NCBI GenBank assembly: GCA_013178275.1
Contig: JABLWZ010000007.1
Location: 98,350-162,349, forward strand
DNA from: Bacillota bacterium
GTDB lineage: Bacteria; Bacillota; Ch66; Ch109
Direction of reading: 5' to 3'
DNA length: 64,000 nucleotides
In this document: one piece after another, positions 34,234-42,646 of the stretch
Numbering within the stretch: position 1 is the stretch's first letter
Layout of the letters: each line of letters starts with the position of its first letter
Translations under genes and position numbers: made by a program
The notes under the pieces: model-generated
Database searches by the model: none
Seen by the model: the letters and a program-made list of their open reading frames with translations, nothing else
Told to the model about the DNA's origin: nothing

Positions 34234-35205
34234 ATGCACCGTCAGGTTCGATTCCTTCTAGCCCTGCTGCTGGTGCTGCTTATCGGGATATCCGCCGGAT
34301 GCGCGCCCAATGATAACGGCCCCGCCGGCCGGGCCCCGGACGAGCAGAAGCCCTCGGATATCTACACCAGCCAGGTGAAACAGAAGTGGCTGGATGTCCC
34401 CTACGCGGACCGCTCGGAGGCCGAAAAACTGGATATCTACCTGCCGAGCCAGGGCCAGGGGCCGTTCCCGGTCATAGTCTCCATCCACGGCGGCGCCTTC
34501 ATGTACGGGGACAAGGCCGACGGGAACCTGGTCCCGGTACTGAAGGGTCTGGACCGCGGTTACGCCGTGGTTTCGATAAACTACCGCCTGAGCGGGGAGG
34601 CGAAGTTCCCCAGCCAGGTCAACGACGTCAAGGCCGCCATCCGCTTTATCAGGGCAAACGCCGCCCGGTACCAGTTAAACCCTGACAAGATAGCGGTCTG
34701 GGGAGGCTCGGCCGGGGGGTACCTGGCGCTGGCGGCAGGGATCACATCCGATGTCGCGGAGCTGGATGACCCAGGCCTGGGCAGCCCCGGCCAGTCCAGC
34801 CGGGTGCAGGCGGTGGTCGACTGGTGCGGTCCGACCGACTTCCGAACCTTGAGAGACCAGCTGCTGCAGAACCGGTTTACCGATGAAGCCCACATCTCGA
34901 CCGACTGGGCCGAGAAAGACCTGTTCGGCCGCCCGCTGCCGGAGGTGCCGGAGCTGGCGAGGATGGCCGACCTGTCGGCCTACATCACGCCCGACGATCC
35001 ACCCATCTACATCCAGCACGGGGCCCGGGACCCGGTGGTGCCGCCGCAGCAGTCGACGGAATTCGTCAGACACCAACAGTCAGTGCCCGGCAGTAAACCG
35101 GTCGCGATCCAGGTCTTCCCGTACGAAGAGCACCTGGGCTACTCATTCACCAGCCCCGACAATTTGGACCGGGTATTCATCTTCATTGACCGCAGCCTGA
35201 AATAG
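34234..35205 (+). CDS. Exported lipoprotein esterase, alpha/beta hydrolase (BD-FAE-like)
   Basis: 323 residues from ATG at 34234, seven bases after GGAGG. Lipoprotein signal LLALLLVLLIGISAGC with lipidated Cys, then a linker. Hydrolase motifs: oxyanion VSIHGGAFMYGD, nucleophile GGSAGGYLA, acid in HGARDPVVPP and His in YEEHLGYSF. The order matches the carboxylesterase/BD-FAE branch, which removes acetyl or feruloyl groups from polysaccharides or hydrolyses small esters at the cell surface. Substrate unknown. Stands alone on the plus strand, with a terminator after it. Confidence 0.88.
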   Translation: MHRQVRFLLALLLVLLIGISAGCAPNDNGPAGRAPDEQKPSDIYTSQVKQKWLDVPYADRSEAEKLDIYLPSQGQGPFPVIVSIHGGAFMYGDKADGNLVPVLKGLDRGYAVVSINYRLSGEAKFPSQVNDVKAAIRFIRANAARYQLNPDKIAVWGGSAGGYLALAAGITSDVAELDDPGLGSPGQSSRVQAVVDWCGPTDFRTLRDQLLQNRFTDEAHISTDWAEKDLFGRPLPEVPELARMADLSAYITPDDPPIYIQHGARDPVVPPQQSTEFVRHQQSVPGSKPVAIQVFPYEEHLGYSFTSPDNLDRVFIFIDRSLK

Positions 35206-35220
35206 GCCGGTATAATACAA

Positions 35221-35242
35221 AAACGCCCCCGTCGGGGCGTTT
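35221..35242 (+). terminator. Hairpin after the esterase gene
   Basis: AAACGCCCC / GGGGCGTTT (35221-35229 and 35234-35242), 15 bp after the stop. The T-run is only three bases on the plus strand and five on the minus strand, so it may act in both directions. Confidence 0.6.
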
Positions 35243-35284
35243 CAGAGTATGGACAAATGCCCTTCTAAAATATTGACACATGTG

Positions 35285-35333
35285 CACCAGTATTCAATCA
35301 GCCTCAAATAGTGGACATACTCTGTGGGGGCAT
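35285..35333 (+). repeat. Structured repeat, 5' fragment (copy D)
   Basis: From CACCAGTATTCAATC through GTGGACATACTCTGTGGGGG to CAT it matches the first 49 bp of copies A and B (closest to B, whose ACTCTGTGG arm is shared). The match stops at 35333; the 3' half is not here, but a matching 3' end lies at 39000-39094 beyond the ABC-exporter genes. Confidence 0.8.
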
Positions 35334-35461
35334 AGGGTCAACTAGGTTGACCCATTTATTGTGTCTAAATCTAAATCTGCGTGGGATGAAAAAAGGATAA
35401 AGTGTTGTATGGAATCACCCTTAGCCGGGTTTAGCTGCATTGAACGCTACAGGAGGCTACC

Positions 35462-35506
35462 ATGGGAATGATTCTGATTACAGCCTTGTTCTTGCCTCGC
35501 TTTTAG
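35462..35506 (+). CDS. Possible 14-residue peptide with strong ribosome site
   Basis: CAGGAGG lies six bases before ATG; the frame reads MGMILITALFLPRF then TAG. Hydrophobic. It could be a leader peptide, a remnant or chance; no homologue can be named. Confidence 0.25.
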   Translation: MGMILITALFLPRF

Positions 35507-35590
35507 AAATAATCAATCGGATGAGTTGCAACATTATTAACAAATGGAGATGTATACCAGATGGAGTACATCATTAATCAGACTTACCTA

Positions 35591-35640
35591 TTGACTAAAT
35601 TGGTCAATAGCTATATTATATCATTGACCATAATGGTCAA
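35591..35640 (+). promoter_or_regulatory. tetR promoter with two TetR-type operators
   Basis: TTGACTAAATTGGTCAA (35591-35607, imperfect) and TTGACCATAATGGTCAA (35624-35640, perfect palindrome about its centre) are 33 bp apart. The promoter lies inside: TTGACT (35591-35596), 17 bp, TATTAT (35614-35619). Binding of the encoded TetR would block it, giving autorepression with ligand release. Confidence 0.85.
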
Positions 35641-35666
35641 TGAGTATTTCGAACGGAGTGATGTTT

Positions 35667-36311
35667 TTGAATACAAAAGATAATCCTATGGAAGAGCATA
35701 AAATAATGTCGATGGATGCAGACAAACGTGATCGCGTACTGAATGCCGCTATGAAAGAGTTCGCCAAGGGTTACAAAAATGCGGTAACCGATGCGATCGT
35801 CCGCGAGGCGGGTATATCTAAGGGGTTGCTGTTTCACTATTTCAGTACTAAAAAGGACCTTTTCCTGTTTCTGCACGAGTACGCATTAAAAATGCTGATA
35901 TCGGAGTTTTTTAGCCTGATCAACCTTAAACAGCGTGACATCTTGGAGCGTTGGCGGCAGATAGTTCTTTTAAAGATCGATCTCGTGCATAAATACCCGG
36001 CGATTTTTGCCTTTGTAAATGCGGCGTATATGGGTGAGAATGACGATGCCGCGGTTGAGATCAACGAGCAAAAGGCCACCTTCTCGGACGACGTTTACCC
36101 AAGGCTCTTTAACGATGTGGACACCTCCCTCTTCCGGGATGATATCGACCCCCAAAAGGCAATTGACGTGATAGTCTTTACCATGGAGGGTTACGCCGCC
36201 AGAGAGGCCAGCCCCAACAAGACACTCGAAGACTACGAGCCCGAGTACGAGCGTTTTCTGAGAGAGGTCGATGAGTATATCCATTTGCTGCAGAGATGTT
36301 TTTACAAATAA
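35667..36311 (+). CDS. TetR-family transcriptional regulator
   Basis: 214 residues from TTG at 35667 (GGAGTGA upstream); an ATG at 35640 lies within the operator and is not favoured. The N-terminal helix-turn-helix is [20 protein letters not shown] then [20 protein letters not shown], the classic TetR motif. The ligand domain is acidic and helical. It heads tetR-ABC ATPase-permease, with the stop 13 bp before the ATPase start, so it probably senses the exported drug or toxin. Confidence 0.93.
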   Translation: MNTKDNPMEEHKIMSMDADKRDRVLNAAMKEFAKGYKNAVTDAIVREAGISKGLLFHYFSTKKDLFLFLHEYALKMLISEFFSLINLKQRDILERWRQIVLLKIDLVHKYPAIFAFVNAAYMGENDDAAVEINEQKATFSDDVYPRLFNDVDTSLFRDDIDPQKAIDVIVFTMEGYAAREASPNKTLEDYEPEYERFLREVDEYIHLLQRCFYK

Positions 36312-36324
36312 GGGAGGACTGATC

Positions 36325-37206
36325 ATGTCTGTGATCAAAATAAAAAACCTTGTAAAAAACTTCGGTAGATTTCGCGCGCTGGACGGTATCGATCTGGAAG
36401 TGCCGCCGGGTGAGGTGTTCGGTTTTATCGGGCCAAACGGTGCGGGCAAATCAACTACCATACGTATACTCCTGGGGCTTCTGCGTAAGGACAGCGGCGA
36501 CATAACAATGCTTGGGGGAGACCCGTGGCGGGACGCGGTGGAGCTCCACAAACGCCTGGCTTATGTGCCCAGCGATGTGAACCTGTGGCCGAACCTAACG
36601 GGTGGTGAGGTCATCGACTTGCTGGGACGTATGCGTGGCGGTTTCAGTACTAAACGCCGTGCCGAACTGCTTGAGATGTTCAACCTTGACCCATCCAAGA
36701 AGTGTCGTACCTATTCCAAGGGTAACCGTCAAAAGGTAGTGCTTATTTCCGCTTTTGTCTCCGATGTAGAGTTGTTGATACTTGACGAACCAACATCCGG
36801 GCTTGATCCGCTGATGGAAGGGATTTTCCAGCATTGTGTACATGAGGCGAAAAAAATGGGTAAGACTGTATTTCTATCCAGCCATATACTGGCCGAGGTG
36901 GAAAGGCTGTGCGATCGCATAAGCATAATCAAAGAGGGAAAGATCGTGGAGCAGGGGACATTATCAGAGCTTCGGCATATCGCCAGTACAACGATAACCG
37001 CCGAAACGTCAGCTCCGGTCGAGAGTTTGGCGTCCCTTCCGGGCGTTCATGGTTTGGAGTACGAGGCAGGACGTGTATGCTTTAGCGTGGACAATGAGCA
37101 TCTGAACCTGGTACTGAAATACCTGGTAAGCTCCGGTGTTATAGCGTTGCATAGTGCGCCCCCTACCCTTGAAGAACTGTTCCTGCGTTACTATTCCAAC
37201 CGGTAA
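36325..37206 (+). CDS. ABC-2 exporter ATP-binding protein
   Basis: 293 residues from ATG at 36325 behind GGGAGGA. Walker [12 protein letters not shown], signature region [12 protein letters not shown] (degenerate, YSKGNRQ in place of LSGGQ), Walker [15 protein letters not shown], and switch His in [13 protein letters not shown]. The C-terminal 80 residues ([20 protein letters not shown]) are the usual accessory domain of drug exporters such as BcrA. The degenerate signature is common in this subfamily. Works with the next gene. Confidence 0.93.
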   Translation: MSVIKIKNLVKNFGRFRALDGIDLEVPPGEVFGFIGPNGAGKSTTIRILLGLLRKDSGDITMLGGDPWRDAVELHKRLAYVPSDVNLWPNLTGGEVIDLLGRMRGGFSTKRRAELLEMFNLDPSKKCRTYSKGNRQKVVLISAFVSDVELLILDEPTSGLDPLMEGIFQHCVHEAKKMGKTVFLSSHILAEVERLCDRISIIKEGKIVEQGTLSELRHIASTTITAETSAPVESLASLPGVHGLEYEAGRVCFSVDNEHLNLVLKYLVSSGVIALHSAPPTLEELFLRYYSNR

Positions 37207-37218
37207 GGAGGGAAACTC

Positions 37219-38805
37219 ATGCCAATAAGTGATTTTTATGCCACTGGAAGACTCGTAAAGCTTATACTGCGCCAACATCGAGTGTTTTTGGCTGTATGGC
37301 TCTTTCTTCCTGCGCTGCTGGTCCTGGCCACAGCCCTGACCAGTATTGCCATGTTCCCTACCGAGCAGTCCCTATTGGAGATAAGTTCCACTTTGAATGA
37401 CCCCATGGTTGTCGGTATGCACGGCAGGGTACTCGATATAAGCATCGCCGGGTATACCGCGTGGCGTACAAAGGTGATGTGCTCCCTGCTGGCATCGGTA
37501 TTTAGCTTCATCATGGTCGTGCGTCACACCCGCCGTGACGAGGAGGAAGGCCGGCGCGAGCTGCTCGGCTCAGTCCGTGTTGGTAGGCAGGCGCCGCTTG
37601 CGGCTGCACTAATCTCCATTTTTAGCATTAACACAGTAATGGCCGCGTTGATCCTGCTGGGTATGCTTTCGGCGGGCTTAGGGTTCACCGGTTCTCTTGC
37701 ACATGCATTAGCAATAGCGGCTTGTGGTTGTTTCTTTGGCGCAGTTGCCGGAGTGTTCGCTCAGATATTTACCGGCGCGCGTTCGGCCACTACTTTATCG
37801 GTCGCGCTGCTCGCGTTTCTAATGGTCCCTCACTACCAATGGAACATTAAAGGCGGGATGGGGGGGCTGATGCACCTCTCGCCGCTGGAGTGGCCGCAGT
37901 TGATACGCCCCTTTGCCGGGGAACGCTTTGCTGTCTTGCTTGCTGCAGCCACATTCATCGCCCTGCTTGTATTGCTTTCATTTAAGCTGTCATCGATGCG
38001 GGATGTCGGAGCGGGTTTTATCCCCGAGCGGACCGGGCGAAAAACCGCGAGACCGGGATTCAAGACACCGTTTGCCCTCTCCTGGCGCCTTCAAAAGGGC
38101 TTGTTTATATCATGGCTCTGCTTCTTTGGGATCATGGGTTTCGCCTTGGGGAGCGTAGCCCAGATTATGGCGAACATCTCTTCCACCGCTCCCGGCTTCG
38201 CTGGGTTCGTGGAGCGACTCGGTGGTGCGGATCGCGCCTTTATGTCGCTGATGATCTACGTTATCTGCATGGTGATCAGCATATATCCTATCCTGGCTAC
38301 CCAGCGTATGCGTTCGGAGGAATCGTCCCTGCGCGCCGAAACGCTGCTCGCCTTGCCGGTATCCAGGCTGCGCTATGCTTTGAGCCACCTGGCCCTTTCT
38401 TTTGCCGGCGCAGCGGTGATTATCGGCATCATGGGGTTGGCGGTAGGGGCCAGTGCGGTACTATCTACTGGAGACTCAAGTGAGTTTACACGCCTGTTTG
38501 TCGAGACAGTGGTAAAAATCCCAGCTGTGTGGGTAACAACAGGTATATCGGCTCTTCTGTTCGGGGTTGTCCCTCGCGCGATGGCGGGGATCAGTTACAC
38601 TGTACTGGGTGTATTTATTCTCCTTGAGTTTTTCTGGGAGCAGCAGGCGGTATCCGAAACGGTGTTTGCTCTTTCTCCTTTTGCGCACGTGTACTTTACA
38701 AAAGAAATTACTGTACTACCGATAATCGGTCCGTCATTGGTTGCCGTATTATTTTCGTTACTCGGGTTGTTGGCGTTTAGTAGAAGGGATATATCTCCAG
38801 AGTAA
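37219..38805 (+). CDS. ABC-2 exporter permease, polyketide-antibiotic-exporter type
   Basis: 528 residues with about twelve helices in two similar halves, the large single-chain ABC-2 permease found in polyketide/tetronasin exporters. Recognisable are KLILRQHRVFLAVWLFLPAL at the start, RDEEEGRRELLGSVRVGR after helix 2 (family loop), the repeat of that loop as RMRSEESSLRAETLLALPVS in the second half, and a short C-terminal FSRRDI. Together with the ATPase it should expel a hydrophobic antibiotic; the drug is unknown. GGAGGGAAACTC precedes ATG. Confidence 0.9.
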   Translation: MPISDFYATGRLVKLILRQHRVFLAVWLFLPALLVLATALTSIAMFPTEQSLLEISSTLNDPMVVGMHGRVLDISIAGYTAWRTKVMCSLLASVFSFIMVVRHTRRDEEEGRRELLGSVRVGRQAPLAAALISIFSINTVMAALILLGMLSAGLGFTGSLAHALAIAACGCFFGAVAGVFAQIFTGARSATTLSVALLAFLMVPHYQWNIKGGMGGLMHLSPLEWPQLIRPFAGERFAVLLAAATFIALLVLLSFKLSSMRDVGAGFIPERTGRKTARPGFKTPFALSWRLQKGLFISWLCFFGIMGFALGSVAQIMANISSTAPGFAGFVERLGGADRAFMSLMIYVICMVISIYPILATQRMRSEESSLRAETLLALPVSRLRYALSHLALSFAGAAVIIGIMGLAVGASAVLSTGDSSEFTRLFVETVVKIPAVWVTTGISALLFGVVPRAMAGISYTVLGVFILLEFFWEQQAVSETVFALSPFAHVYFTKEITVLPIIGPSLVAVLFSLLGLLAFSRRDISPE

Positions 38806-38999
38806 ATCATACTTTGCAATTCAGAGCAACAATCATAGAGACAGGGAATGTCGTAGTTCCTTTAATAGGATTTATCCTAGTGTGTTCATTATTGGGTTTT
38901 TTTAAGTATTGTTATGTCACATCTTTTTCCCTTTCTCGCGAAGTTATCTTAAAGTCGAGGGAAAAACAGGCTTTCATATGTCACAACATTATTACCCCT

Positions 39000-39094
39000 T
39001 TTACCCGAAGCATGAGCAGTTGGCAGTACAGCAGAGGGAATATGGAGCGACAGGACACCGCCAGGGCGAGGCCCGGCCCTGACCAAGATTGAAT
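39000..39094 (+). repeat. Structured repeat, 3' fragment (copy E)
   Basis: From ACCCGAAGCATGAG (as in copy C) through GTTGGCAGTACAGCAGAGGG to GACCAAGATTGAATGCGG it matches the 3' end of copy A almost base for base. The 5' half is missing. Same orientation as fragment D at 35285, with the TetR/ABC cassette between them. Confidence 0.85.
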
Positions 39095-39178
39095 GCGGCC
39101 TTGACCGCCGCCACGTAAGTCCTAATCTTTTTCGTTTATTGTGATTCCAATAGGCATGACGATTTATCGACAGGCTGA

Positions 39179-39198
39179 AACGCCCCCTTCGGGGCGTT
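39179..39198. terminator. Hairpin between ABC cassette and GNAT gene
   Basis: AACGCCCC / GGGGCGTT (39179-39186, 39191-39198). Plus-strand flank CGGTTATTTATATT is T-rich but not a clean run. It could stop the ABC transcript or the convergent GNAT transcript. Confidence 0.5.
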
Positions 39199-39201
39199 CG
39201 G

Positions 39202-39606
39202 TTATTTATATTCCAACAGCGGTTCTCCTGGCTTATCGATTAAGCTTTTAATCGCTCCAATGCTGGAGGCTCGATTATTGCCGCTGCTGCTGACGGTACC
39301 GCCTGGCACCTCGCTCAGCGGCTGTCGGCACAGGACTCCATACAGGCCGCCTACCATGGCCGCGCGCAGGGAGTCCTCGGGGTACATGGGGTGGACCGAG
39401 ACCCAGTCCAGGTCTCCCCGGCGGCCGGCGAACGACCCGTGCAGGACCCCCAGCAGCCTCTCCCGGTGGGTCAGCACGTACATCTCGTCTATCTCCCGGC
39501 GGACCCTTTCCAGGTTCCAGGGACGCTGGTCGTTGTGCAGCAGCCTCCATATCTCCACCGCGTCGGACGGCTGGGCCGGACGGATCCGGATCTGGTCATC
39601 CTGCAT
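39202..39606 (-). CDS. GNAT-like acetyltransferase, C-terminus replaced by a dispersed repeat
   Basis: 134 residues. The first 95 read as a GNAT N-terminal half: QIRIRPAQPSDAVEIWRLLH, REIDEMYVLTHRERLLGVLH and WVSVHPMYPEDSLRAAMVGG, the region of the acetyl-CoA loop. The end, GGTVSSSGNNRASSIGAIKS and on to the stop, is encoded by the dispersed repeat also found at 17448-17580, so part of the original fold seems to have been exchanged. ATG start with GGGAGAG at moderate distance. Activity doubtful. Confidence 0.65.
   Translation of the reverse strand: MQDDQIRIRPAQPSDAVEIWRLLHNDQRPWNLERVRREIDEMYVLTHRERLLGVLHGSFAGRRGDLDWVSVHPMYPEDSLRAAMVGGLYGVLCRQPLSEVPGGTVSSSGNNRASSIGAIKSLIDKPGEPLLEYK
39216..39300. 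repeat. Second copy of the dispersed coding repeat
   Basis: Matches 17485-17575: shared minus-strand blocks include GTACCGTCA/GTACTGTCA, AATAATCGA, ATTGGAGCGAT, AAAGCTT, AATCGATAAG/GATCGGTAAG and AGGAGAACCGC. Here it is open in frame and forms the C-terminus of the GNAT-like protein. Confidence 0.75.
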
Positions 39607-39626
39607 GGTTAATCACTCTCCCTTAT

Positions 39627-40061
39627 CTACTCGTAGGTGGTGTTCAGGATAAAGGTGGTCGAGGTGCCGGTGACCCCCTCCACGGTGTAAATCGCGTCCA
39701 GGACCTTGCTGATGGTCTGCGGGGTGTCGCTGCGCAGCTTTATCATCATGCACCACTCCCCCGCCACCCGGTGGCACTCCTCCACGTGGGTGTAGGGGAG
39801 GTCGAGCGAGAGCAGCAAGTCCGTCACTTCCCGGTCCTTCTTCTTGGTGAGCCTCACCGATATCAGGGCGGCGATCCCGCTCCCCAGTTTGCTCCAGTCG
39901 ATCAGGGCCCGGTACCCTCTTATCACCCCGTCCGCCTCCAGCTTCTTCACCCGCTGGTGGATCGACGGCCGCGACAGGTTGAGCCGGCGGCCCATCTCCT
40001 CGTGGGACATCCTACCGTTCTCCTGCAGCATCTTGATTATCTCCAGGTCCACGCTGTCCAC
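39627..40061 (-). CDS. Lrp/AsnC-family transcriptional regulator
   Basis: 144 residues, GTG at 40061 behind GGGGGGTGG. N-terminal helix-turn-helix DSVDLEIIKMLQENGRMSHE and LNLSRPSIHQRVKKLEADGV, then the RAM ligand domain (AALISVRLTKKKDREVTDLL, YTHVEECHRVAGEWCMMIKL). It likely senses an amino acid. Upstream of the GNAT-like gene by 20 bp and facing no obvious target other than its own unit. Confidence 0.93.
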   Translation of the reverse strand: MDSVDLEIIKMLQENGRMSHEEMGRRLNLSRPSIHQRVKKLEADGVIRGYRALIDWSKLGSGIAALISVRLTKKKDREVTDLLLSLDLPYTHVEECHRVAGEWCMMIKLRSDTPQTISKVLDAIYTVEGVTGTSTTFILNTTYE

Positions 40062-40295
40062 CGTACCACCCCCCTTGATAACCTAATAGTAGCACATTCT
40101 GCCAGTTATTCAACTATTGTAAGTCAAATACAGCAATTTGTAAGCGATTAGAATGCCACAAAACTAAAACGTTATTAATCATCGGTTCCGGTCAGCATTT
40201 TTTTTACCAAACGTAGTTTCATAAAGCAAGTCAAACACCACCCCGCGTTTTACGCAGAGGTGGCGTTAACCGGTATGTCTTCAATTATGTCGGAT

Positions 40296-41057
40296 TCAGG
40301 AAGAAGCGGTGTTTAACGGACATGCCTTCATACACTCGGCGCAGGAGTATACGCCATGGTCATCCACCCCGGCCACGTGCAGCAGGGAATCGAAAGAGTA
40401 CCTGCTCTTGATACGGGTATCTCCCAGCAGGGCATCCAGCATGGGGCTTGCGCTGAAGTATCGCAGGCACTTATCATGTCTGACCTTGCCGTCGTTCTGG
40501 ATTGCTTTCGCTGGACAGGCATCTGCACAGGCGGTGCAGTCCTGCGGGCAGACGGCTTCCGCCAGGTTCTCACCCGGTTCCAGTCCCGCCGTGGTAACCA
40601 CCCCCCCGAGCAGAACCCGGGTTCCGTAGCGCCTGGTCGCCAGCAGTCCCGAGCGGGAGACCTGCCCCAGGCCCGCCATTTCGGCAAGGCGGACCAGAGG
40701 TAAGACCCCGTAGAAGTCCCGTCCTTCCACGTTCCAGGGGAAGCACCCGTAAATCGGCAGCGCCCGCCCGCCTTCCGCCTCGATCATCTGGCAGAGCCGG
40801 TTGGAGACCTGGTCCACCCTCCGGTACTCGGTATTGCAGTATCGCCAGTAGACCTTCAGATTACCATCCCCGGCGTACAGGACCCCTCTCGGAATCGGTA
40901 CGCCGAAAACGACACACGACCCGGCTTCTTTCAAAAACTCACCGGCAACGTATCCGCCTTCGACACCCGTCAGGTCCCCGGTGTATATACCAGTCACGGC
41001 CGCCCCTTCCGAGGCCAGGTAATTGAGTATGTTCTCCCTGAGTGCCAGTGCTTCCAT
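40296..41057 (-). CDS. Epoxyqueuosine-reductase-like Fe-S protein
   Basis: 253 residues. Two C-terminal 4Fe-4S clusters: CPQDCTACADACP and CAECMKACP. The N-terminal half resembles QueG-related corrinoid proteins (YCNTEYRRVDQVSNRLCQMI, VRLAEMAGLGQVSRSGLLAT). It is shorter than QueG and I do not see the complete QueG catalytic region, so a related reductase of unknown substrate is the safer call. Such proteins are common in corrinoid-rich anaerobes as ferredoxin-like activators. It stands alone, with an imperfect hairpin CCACC/GGTGG (40238-40263) after it. Confidence 0.75.
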   Translation of the reverse strand: MEALALRENILNYLASEGAAVTGIYTGDLTGVEGGYVAGEFLKEAGSCVVFGVPIPRGVLYAGDGNLKVYWRYCNTEYRRVDQVSNRLCQMIEAEGGRALPIYGCFPWNVEGRDFYGVLPLVRLAEMAGLGQVSRSGLLATRRYGTRVLLGGVVTTAGLEPGENLAEAVCPQDCTACADACPAKAIQNDGKVRHDKCLRYFSASPMLDALLGDTRIKSRYSFDSLLHVAGVDDHGVYSCAECMKACPLNTASS

Positions 41058-41104
41058 CCGGTCCTCTCCCCCCCTTTACCGTCGATACCCTCGGTCCTCC
41101 CCGC

Positions 41105-41896
41105 TTACGAACCTGAAAAACTGGGCCGGCGCTTCTCGAAAAAGGCGTTCAGGCCTTCGCGGTAGTCCTCGGTCCCCGCCGCCTTGATAATCCCCTGCCG
41201 CTCAAGCTCCAGCTGCCTTTCCAGCATCAGCAGCATGGACTCGTTGATCAGGCCCTTGGAAATCGCGTAAGCCGCACTGGGTCCAGCCGCTGTCCGTTCC
41301 GCCCACTCAAAGGCGGCTGCATCCAGCTGGTCCGGTTCCACCACCAGATTTATGAGCCCCATGGCCAGCGCCTGCTCCGCGTCGATAACCGGATCGAGGT
41401 AGAGCAGCTCATTCGTCTTGCTGAAACCGGTCAGCAGCGGTGTAAAGAGGAACCAGCCCCCATCCGGCACCAGCCCGGAGGAGGTGTAGGCCTGCCTGAA
41501 CTTGGCCGTGCGGGAGGCTATTTTCAGGTCACAGGCCATGACCAGGCTGCACCCTCCACCGCCTACCGCCCCGTTTATCGCCGCTATCACCGGTTTTTCC
41601 AGCCGCCGGATATCACTGATGACCCGGTTGTACCTCTTGGTAAGCTGCCGGTAAGGGTCAGGGGGATCCGTATCGATACACTCCCTCGCCATCATCAGGT
41701 CTCCACCCGAACAAAAAGCCTTCCCCGCCCCCTTGAGAATGATTGACCTGATCCGGTCCTCCCTCCGGCACTCCTCCAGGGCCGCGACCAGGTCTTCACC
41801 CAGGGTGAAATTTATCGCGTTCAACTGCTGTGGACGATTCATGGTAATGACGCCGACGTTCCCCCGGGTTTCTAAAAGCACCGTTTCCCACTCCAT
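41105..41896 (-). CDS. Enoyl-CoA hydratase/isomerase family protein
   Basis: 263 residues from ATG at 41896 (GGGAGGTGG before). Crotonase fold: NVGVITMNRPQQLNAINFTL, oxyanion-hole residues in AGKAFCSGGDL and NGAVGGGGCSLVMACDLKIA, then SSGLVPDGGWFLFTPLLTG. The acid pair is not the canonical hydratase Glu-Glu (PDGGW region instead), so an isomerase or other crotonase reaction is possible. 23 bp downstream of padR, so it may be controlled by a phenolic or fatty-acid signal. Confidence 0.88.
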   Translation of the reverse strand: MEWETVLLETRGNVGVITMNRPQQLNAINFTLGEDLVAALEECRREDRIRSIILKGAGKAFCSGGDLMMARECIDTDPPDPYRQLTKRYNRVISDIRRLEKPVIAAINGAVGGGGCSLVMACDLKIASRTAKFRQAYTSSGLVPDGGWFLFTPLLTGFSKTNELLYLDPVIDAEQALAMGLINLVVEPDQLDAAAFEWAERTAAGPSAAYAISKGLINESMLLMLERQLELERQGIIKAAGTEDYREGLNAFFEKRRPSFSGS

Positions 41897-41919
41897 GAGA
41901 CCACCTCCCGCAAACATGC

Positions 41920-42474
41920 TTACGCCTGATCTTCCTTCAGAACTTCCTTGCGCAGGCGCTTTAGCCATTTTATCTTGGTTTTTTGAATCTCTATCCCGTA
42001 CTGGAGGATCACTATCCTGAGCCGGTCTACCCCTCTCTCGGTCATGCTCTCCTCGGCGAAGACAAAGTTGCCCAGCTTCTCTTCCATCTGCCTGATCTGT
42101 CTATCGATCTTGTCTACCGCCACATCCGTGTCCAGCCCGTTAAAGAAATTCACCTTGTAGAGAAACCCATACTTGCTGAAGAAGTCGTAACGGGTATACT
42201 CGGCTTCCTCGGAGTCCGAATTCAGCCAGCGGTCAAAATCCTCCTCTCCCTTGGGGGTCAAGGAAACGACCTTCTTATTGGGCACCTTGTCCTGCTGGAC
42301 CACCTGGCGTTCGATCAGCCCTTCCTCCTCCATCTTGGAAAGGAGCGCGTACAACTGCCCGCTGTTGACCTCCGGTCTCTGGTCGGCGAAGTCGCGAAAA
42401 ATCAGGTCCAGCATGTTGTACCCGTGGACCGGATACTCCTTGAGGCTTCCCAGAATCATGTACTTTAAACTCAT
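41920..42474 (-). CDS. PadR-family transcriptional regulator
   Basis: 184 residues, ATG preceded by GGAGAGGG. The N-terminal winged helix (KYMILGSLKEYPVHGYNMLD, NSGQLYALLSKMEEEGLIER) and the C-terminal helical dimer domain (KIDRQIRQMEEKLGN) are of the PadR class. It overlaps with its own palindromic promoter region and is followed by the enoyl-CoA hydratase gene, which it probably controls. Confidence 0.93.
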   Translation of the reverse strand: MSLKYMILGSLKEYPVHGYNMLDLIFRDFADQRPEVNSGQLYALLSKMEEEGLIERQVVQQDKVPNKKVVSLTPKGEEDFDRWLNSDSEEAEYTRYDFFSKYGFLYKVNFFNGLDTDVAVDKIDRQIRQMEEKLGNFVFAEESMTERGVDRLRIVILQYGIEIQKTKIKWLKRLRKEVLKEDQA

Positions 42475-42494
42475 CCCTCTCCTCCACTATATTC

Positions 42495-42540
42495 ATAGTA
42501 TCTATGTACATAGTATATAGGTTTATTGTATTTAGGTCAA
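42495..42540 (-). promoter_or_regulatory. padR promoter with palindromic operator
   Basis: On the minus strand TTGACC (42535-42540), 17 bp, TATACT (42512-42517). The palindrome CTATGTACATAG (42502-42513), flanked by ATAGTAT on both sides, overlaps the -10 and start. It fits autorepression by PadR. Confidence 0.85.
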
Positions 42541-42570
42541 GCGTTAAAAGCCCTTCGCCCTTACCAAGGG

Positions 42571-42600
42571 TAAAAACAACAAAACCGCCCCCCGGCGGTT
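42571..42600 (-). terminator. Intrinsic terminator of the deaminase-pyrG transcript
   Basis: Minus strand AACCGCC / GGCGGTT (42583-42589, 42594-42600) followed by TTGTTGTTTTTA. Lies 46 bp beyond the deaminase stop. Confidence 0.88.
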
Positions 42601-42646
42601 ATATAGGACCAGGATTCATCTTTTCCGGCGGCGCGGCCGCCATGCC

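Larger units (their letters stand above)
35243..35590. other. Intergenic region with repeat fragment and palindrome
   Basis: Contains repeat fragment D, directly followed by GGGTCAAC-TAG-GTTGACCC (35335-35353), a perfect palindrome, and the mini-frame at 35462. Otherwise AT-rich without a recognised gene. Confidence 0.55.
38806..39201. other. Intergenic region with repeat fragment E
   Basis: AT-rich up to about 38990, then repeat fragment E, then the hairpin at 39179. No gene found; short frames here lack ribosome sites. Confidence 0.55.
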
